Source: a virus
DNA length: 43,612 nucleotides
Direction: 5' to 3' (one strand)
IMG/VR virus record: IMGVR_UViG_3300037847_006885
Span: 1 to 43,612 of that record
This document shows positions 39,406-43,612 of the stretch, one piece after another. Under the pieces are notes generated by a model, which made no database searches, was not told the DNA's origin, and saw only the letters and a program-made list of their open reading frames with translations. Within the stretch, counting starts at the first letter, position 1, and the number at the start of each line of letters is the position of its first letter. A program made the position numbers and the translations under genes.

Positions 39406-42182
39406 TTCCAGGCCAGTCTCAACAGTTTTTTGAGGGAGCAGCTTCTGCTCTTGGCGGTTCGCACCAAATAGACCGTAGCTTGCGGTTTAACGCAGCAAAT
39501 ACTCCTTCGCTGAATCGTACTCCTTCGTCTCAAAGTAATACAAAAACCTGGACTTACAGTTGTTGGGTTAAAAGGTATAACCCTAATGCAGGTAGTCTTG
39601 CTTTTCTTTTAAATGCAGGCACTAGCACTTATTTTCAAATTTATTTTTCAGCAGATGGTTTTTATGTACAGAACAATAGTTTTTATGTACAACTTTCGAG
39701 AAAATTTAGAGATGTATCAGCTTGGTATCACATTGTAATTGTTGTTGATACACCTCAAGCTTCTGCTTCTGACAGATTAAAAATTTACGTTAACGGAGAA
39801 TTGCAAACTGAATTTGCAGTTGACCAACGTTCTTCTTTTACTCAAGACACTACAACAACGATCAACTCTACAGATACGCATAAAATAGGTGCTCAAACAG
39901 GAGGAGCCCAGCACACCAATGTATATCTAGCTGAAGCACAGCTGGTTGACGGCACTGCATTGGCTGCTTCTGATTTTGGACAAACAGACGCCAACGGCGT
40001 GTGGCAACCCAAAGAATATTCTGGATCATATGGTACAAATGGTTTTTATCTAAAATTTGCAGACAACAGCAGCGATGCTGCACTCGGTACAGATAGCAGC
40101 GGCAATGGACATACGTTCACGGTTACTGGTATTAACGCAGTCGATAAAGCAACAACCGAAGTAACTGCAGCGTGGGCAGGCTATGTCGGATCTTGGTCAA
40201 CTACCGACACCTGGGCTTCTCTGTCAGAGGCGTCTTCATTCGGAAACAACGGTGGAACTAAAGGTTATTCAGGTACAACAGAATCTTGGGCTGGTGATAA
40301 ATCTATTACCACTGGTGATTTCGGTTCAAGTAATCGTGGAGGTAATGGTTGGGCAGTAAGATACCCATCTACAACAACAATTACTATTGACCCTGGAGCG
40401 CAGGGTTCTCTTACAGATCTTGTTGTTTGTCCAGACGAATCAACGGATATAGCTAACGGTACTTCTGTTACAACTTATCCTGCAACAGTAACTGGTCAAG
40501 TTTTCTGGTTGCGTTACACAGGTAGCGGGTATCCAGCCATAGACGCTCTTGGAACTATAACTAACCCAGGGGCACAAACTGCTGACAGCTTAATTGACAC
40601 GCCCACCAACTATTCAGCAGATACCGGCAACAACGGTGGAAACTATGCGACGTGGAATATTCTTGATATAGATGCAAGTATCACTATTAGTAACGGCAGT
40701 TTAGATCTTCTTGGAAATTCAGACTGTAGAACGCGTGCAACACTTGGGATGCCGAGTGGACAGTGGTACTGGGAATGCACTATTGGTGACGTTCCTGAAT
40801 CCAATCATGTAGGTGTTTGGGCAACTCAAGTAGCATTGACTAATGATGCTTATAGAGTAATTTATCGCGGCGACGGTTTAAATGTCGTAGGTGGCTCAAT
40901 ACAACCATCTGTTGCTGCTGTTACAACAGGTGATGTTGTTGGAATGACATTTGATGCCGCAACACGTGAATTTAAGCTTTACAAAAATAACTCATTACTG
41001 CTGACATTAACGGCTCCAGCTTTGCCCGACGGTTCAGTTTATACACCTGCATCAATTATGGCAGGCACGAACTCTACTTTGGTTGCTAACTTCGGCCAGC
41101 GCCCATTTGCGTACACGCCACCAACAGGTTTTATCAGTCTCTGCACGGCTAATTTCAGCGACCCAACGATTGCCGACGGCTCATCCGAAATGAGCGCAAC
41201 TTTGTATTCTGGAGATGGAACAAATGGCCGCGCTATAACTACTGGTCACGGCTCAGATTTAGTTTGGATTAAAGCAAGAAATCAGACAGATGGTCACAAC
41301 TTGTTTGACATATTGCGTGGAGTTACGAAGGTAGTTAAGAGCAATAGCACTGCCTCAGAACTTACTGAAAGTAATTCGCTTACTGCGTTCGATTCGAGTG
41401 GTTTTACCGTTGGGGATAACGCTTCTAACGCACAAGTTAACCAGAGCGGTTTTAATTATGTTGCCTGGTCCTGGGATGGTGGGACGTCAACAGCCAGTAA
41501 CACTGACGGTACAATTACGACAAGTGTAAGGGCTAACACCTCTGCAGGTTTTAGTATTATTAGTTATACAGGAAATGGGACAATAGGTGCAACTATAGGT
41601 CATGGATTAGGTGCTACTCCAGAGTTTTTAATATTCAAAAATAGAGACGATGTTCTTTCTTGGTATTGTTATCACGTAGTTAACGGAGAAACTAAAGTTC
41701 AGTACCTTAATAGCGATATCGCCGCTACGACAAACGATTTCTTAAATAACACTGCGCCTACTAGTTCTGTTATTACTCTGAAAAATACAGCTGAGGTTAA
41801 CGCCAACACACAAGATATAATTTGCTACGCGTGGACCTCCGTTTCCGGTTATTCAAGTTTTGGTAGTTATCTTGGTACTGGAAATTCAAGCACAGGCCGA
41901 TACGTATATACCGGATTCCGCCCAGCTCTAATAATTTTCAAAGCTGCTAGCACCACCAGTTCTTGGAATATATTCGACACCGCTAGGGCTCCTTACAATG
42001 TTGTCCAAAATGGTTTATTAGCCGATAGCGCAAATGCCGAGTTTACTGGGACTGATCGATGCGATATTCTCTCAAACGGCTTTAGGTTAAGAGCAGGGGC
42101 GGCTGAGCCGAATGTGAGCGGAGTTACTTACGTATATATGGCTTGGGCTGAGCATCCTTTCAAAACGGCTCGTGCGCGGTAA
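39402..42182 (+). CDS. Large adhesin: LamG-like, SPRY-like and C-terminal beta domains
   Basis: The 926-residue protein starts four bases inside the previous gene. Residues about 20-235 form a LamG/concanavalin-like domain (SLRFNAANTPSLNR, then AWYHIVIVVDTP and LKIYVNGELQTEF). Residues about 426-577 look like SPRY (QWYWECTIGD, VGMTFDAATREFKLYKNN). The rest is repeated beta domains with WIKARNQTDGHNLFD and FRPALIIFKAASTTSSWNIFDT, typical of DUF7483-like ends of marine phage fibres. It probably binds the host surface. Confidence 0.75.
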   Translation: MIPGQSQQFFEGAASALGGSHQIDRSLRFNAANTPSLNRTPSSQSNTKTWTYSCWVKRYNPNAGSLAFLLNAGTSTYFQIYFSADGFYVQNNSFYVQLSRKFRDVSAWYHIVIVVDTPQASASDRLKIYVNGELQTEFAVDQRSSFTQDTTTTINSTDTHKIGAQTGGAQHTNVYLAEAQLVDGTALAASDFGQTDANGVWQPKEYSGSYGTNGFYLKFADNSSDAALGTDSSGNGHTFTVTGINAVDKATTEVTAAWAGYVGSWSTTDTWASLSEASSFGNNGGTKGYSGTTESWAGDKSITTGDFGSSNRGGNGWAVRYPSTTTITIDPGAQGSLTDLVVCPDESTDIANGTSVTTYPATVTGQVFWLRYTGSGYPAIDALGTITNPGAQTADSLIDTPTNYSADTGNNGGNYATWNILDIDASITISNGSLDLLGNSDCRTRATLGMPSGQWYWECTIGDVPESNHVGVWATQVALTNDAYRVIYRGDGLNVVGGSIQPSVAAVTTGDVVGMTFDAATREFKLYKNNSLLLTLTAPALPDGSVYTPASIMAGTNSTLVANFGQRPFAYTPPTGFISLCTANFSDPTIADGSSEMSATLYSGDGTNGRAITTGHGSDLVWIKARNQTDGHNLFDILRGVTKVVKSNSTASELTESNSLTAFDSSGFTVGDNASNAQVNQSGFNYVAWSWDGGTSTASNTDGTITTSVRANTSAGFSIISYTGNGTIGATIGHGLGATPEFLIFKNRDDVLSWYCYHVVNGETKVQYLNSDIAATTNDFLNNTAPTSSVITLKNTAEVNANTQDIICYAWTSVSGYSSFGSYLGTGNSSTGRYVYTGFRPALIIFKAASTTSSWNIFDTARAPYNVVQNGLLADSANAEFTGTDRCDILSNGFRLRAGAAEPNVSGVTYVYMAWAEHPFKTARAR

Positions 42183-42205
42183 CGTTGTATTTACCAGTTA
42201 TACTT

Positions 42206-42217
42206 AATTTAGAAAAG
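42206..42217 (+). promoter_or_regulatory. Leader motif AATTTAGAAAAG (copy 3) after TATACT
   Basis: TATACT 42199-42204 precedes the motif, which ends 13 bases before the GTG at 42231. Confidence 0.4.
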
Positions 42218-42230
42218 TACTGAAGTCGCC

Positions 42231-42833
42231 GTGTTAGTTCTTGACGGAAAAACACTAGTTTATGACCGTCCGTTTTCGCACGACGGTATCAATTACCCAG
42301 CAAACTGGCTTCGTTTAACTACTCTGGCTGAAAAAGAAGCCATTGGTATTGAGGAAGTTCCCGATCCTGTAGTTCCTACTTACGACCAACGTTTCTATTG
42401 GGGTCCAGGACTTCCGAAAGATCTGGATGATTTAAAACCACTGTGGGTTAAAAACACAAAAGAAACAGCTAATAATCTTCTTAAACCGTCAGACTGGTAC
42501 GCCATTCGTAAGGCTGACACGAACGAAGCGATGCCTGCTGCCTGGTCTGACTGGCGGCAAAGCATCCGTGAGGCAGCAAAAGCGAAGGTCGCGATGATCG
42601 AGCTTCAAACTGATGTTGATTCTTTAGCTGGCTACATCACCATTTCTACTGGCGCTGAGAGTGATTATTCATTTTGGCCTGCTGACCCTGATCAACCTGT
42701 TGTGGAACCGCCTGAAGAGGAAGTAGATCCTGAATTTGGCGTTGAACCTCCGGTTGACGGAACTACCTCTGCTGGTGAAGTCGTTTCAGGCGGTCTTTCT
42801 GATGGTTCTGGTGACGACGTCGTTACTTTTTGA
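42231..42833 (+). CDS. Probable tail fibre assembly/associated protein
   Basis: The 200-residue protein uses a GTG start. It has an N-terminal LVLDGKTLVYDRPF strand region, a middle WYAIRKADTNEAMPAAWSDW (about residues 87-106) typical of the DUF4376-like/fibre-assembly type, and an acidic Pro/Glu/Gly-rich end. Such proteins follow tail fibre genes in many marine phages and may act as chaperones or fibre parts. The stop is ten bases before the next GTG. Confidence 0.55.
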   Translation: MLVLDGKTLVYDRPFSHDGINYPANWLRLTTLAEKEAIGIEEVPDPVVPTYDQRFYWGPGLPKDLDDLKPLWVKNTKETANNLLKPSDWYAIRKADTNEAMPAAWSDWRQSIREAAKAKVAMIELQTDVDSLAGYITISTGAESDYSFWPADPDQPVVEPPEEEVDPEFGVEPPVDGTTSAGEVVSGGLSDGSGDDVVTF

Positions 42834-42843
42834 GGGGTAAATC

Positions 42844-43341
42844 GTGTCAAACCGATCTATTTTTAACAGGCGTTATACGTCTTACCAACCAGCAGGTACT
42901 CAGGTTTGGTTAGTCAACGGTGCTGGTATTTCTTCACAGCTAAATCCAACATTTGACTTCGAACTTGGTGAAAATCTTGACTCTGGCTCAGTCGTATATG
43001 TCAGTGGTTCTCTAATCTTTGCTGCCTCTGCTGCATCGGGAACTATTGCTGACGCTGCTTACGCTGTCGGTATCACCACTCTTTCTGGTAACGCAGGTGC
43101 AACAGTCCCTGTTGTTACTGATGAAGTTGCTACTGTCGATAGTCAAAATATTACGCATCAAAGCACTTTAACTCCAGGACGTTATTACTATTTGTCGAAT
43201 GTCCCTGGACAAGTAACTCTTACAGAGCCTTCAGGTATTACTGTTTCTGGAGGGTTCCAAGCCTCGACACTCGTGGGCATGGCACTTACTCAGTCAGATA
43301 TTCACTTAGAAATCGACGGTCCTGTTTTCTTAACTCCCTGA
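42844..43341 (+). CDS. Beta-rich virion protein
   Basis: The 165-residue protein starts at GTG 42844 and is almost entirely Ser, Thr, Val, Gly and Ala in alternating pattern, with LDSGSVVYVSGSLIFAASA and TPGRYYYLSNVPGQV segments. It is similar in style to the protein at 38150-38638 (TPGTKLYLHP versus TPGRYYYLSN), so they may be paralogues. It lies in the fibre cassette. Confidence 0.5.
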   Translation: MSNRSIFNRRYTSYQPAGTQVWLVNGAGISSQLNPTFDFELGENLDSGSVVYVSGSLIFAASAASGTIADAAYAVGITTLSGNAGATVPVVTDEVATVDSQNITHQSTLTPGRYYYLSNVPGQVTLTEPSGITVSGGFQASTLVGMALTQSDIHLEIDGPVFLTP

Positions 43342-43368
43342 GTTAGACTGTAATTAAAATATTGAGTC

Positions 43369-43612
43369 ATGGCAGATCGTCAGCCTATTGTTTTAGTCAG
43401 CGGCGCTTTTGCTGAGTTGCCTCCTGGTGACGCGATTCTGGGAGCAAGTGTAACTCTTGTAGATAACCCAAGTGGTTTATATCTTGTTGGTTCAGAACTT
43501 GGATATGACGGCACCGCGATCACAGCGCTTGCTTCCGGAAATGCTGCTCTTGCGGATGTAGCTGGCGCTTCTGCTTCGGGAAATGCAGCTCTTGCCGATG
43601 CTGCAGAGGCTC
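43369..43612 (+). CDS. Partial tail fibre with ASG repeats, 3' end outside window
   Basis: ATG 43369 opens a frame that runs to the window end (81 codons visible). It begins MADRQPIVLVSG and from codon 53 carries the 14-residue repeats ALASGNAALADVAG and ASASGNAALADAAE, the same type as the fibre at 38641. It is therefore a further member of the ASG-repeat fibre family, cut by the window edge. Confidence 0.75.
   Translation, partial: MADRQPIVLVSGAFAELPPGDAILGASVTLVDNPSGLYLVGSELGYDGTAITALASGNAALADVAGASASGNAALADAAEA

Noticed and set aside
1-43612. CRISPR array, integrase, photosystem genes or rRNA
   Set aside because: Searched for by eye; no spaced repeats of CRISPR type, no tyrosine or serine recombinase, and no psbA/psbD or rRNA sequence recognised.

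Overview
The window looks like part of a tailed double-stranded DNA phage that infects marine cyanobacteria. It holds a large terminase, a portal protein, a scaffold-like protein, a major capsid protein, a probable decoration protein, several tail fibres and a tRNA-Leu. It also holds small proteins of types I know from marine cyanophages: a short Lys/Arg/Gly-rich protein, a Cys-rich protein with a GQHYW motif, a DUF5754-like protein and an NblA-like protein. No integrase, photosystem gene, tape measure, tail sheath or RNA polymerase gene is visible. A short-tailed (podovirus-like) particle therefore fits best, but a long tail encoded outside the window is not excluded. Both window edges cut through genes, so this is an internal segment of a larger genome.

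Layout. (1) 1-2.7 kb: virion-type proteins and a small membrane protein on the plus strand. (2) 2.7-4.0 kb: a minus-strand methyltransferase operon ending in two tiny ORFs, a long inverted repeat and a cluster of RNA hairpins. (3) 4.1-6.6 kb: tRNA-Leu(UAA), a zinc-finger/HTH protein, a glycosyltransferase, a second methyltransferase and a Cro-like regulator. (4) 6.6-10.2 kb: a tightly coupled run of probable internal virion proteins. (5) 10.2-12.4 kb: a minus-strand pair, a beta-propeller glycosidase/phosphorylase-like protein and a GT4 glycosyltransferase. (6) 12.5-23.1 kb: the DNA packaging and capsid block (TerL, portal, scaffold, capsid, decoration) with two more glycosyltransferases, DUF3310, a cupredoxin-domain virion protein and a holin-like protein. 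(7) 23.2-30.2 kb: connector and tail candidates ending in a repeat-bearing fibre. (8) 30.2-32.5 kb: a small accessory group with a Dps/ferritin-like protein, an HTH protein, DUF5754, the NblA-like protein and a lysozyme. (9) 33.6-36.6 kb: a minus-strand operon with a degenerate Dam-like methyltransferase, HTH proteins, a zinc-finger endonuclease-like protein and a candidate structured RNA. (10) 37.2-43.6 kb: the tail fibre and adhesin cassette.

How it fits together. Packaging and capsid genes lie between strand-switching 'moron' groups. Four glycosyltransferases, one propeller glycosidase-like protein and two sugar-type methyltransferases are spread among virion genes, which suggests a phage-encoded glycan system acting on the virion or the host surface. 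The NblA-like and Dps-like proteins suggest reprogramming of phycobilisomes and of iron or oxidative stress. The most unusual sequence features are the 491-nt out-of-frame overlap of portal and scaffold genes, two structured RNA candidates, a motif held at identical spacing before three GTG-start genes, and the shared ASG-repeat fibre family. All functional calls come from reading motifs by eye. No database search was possible.
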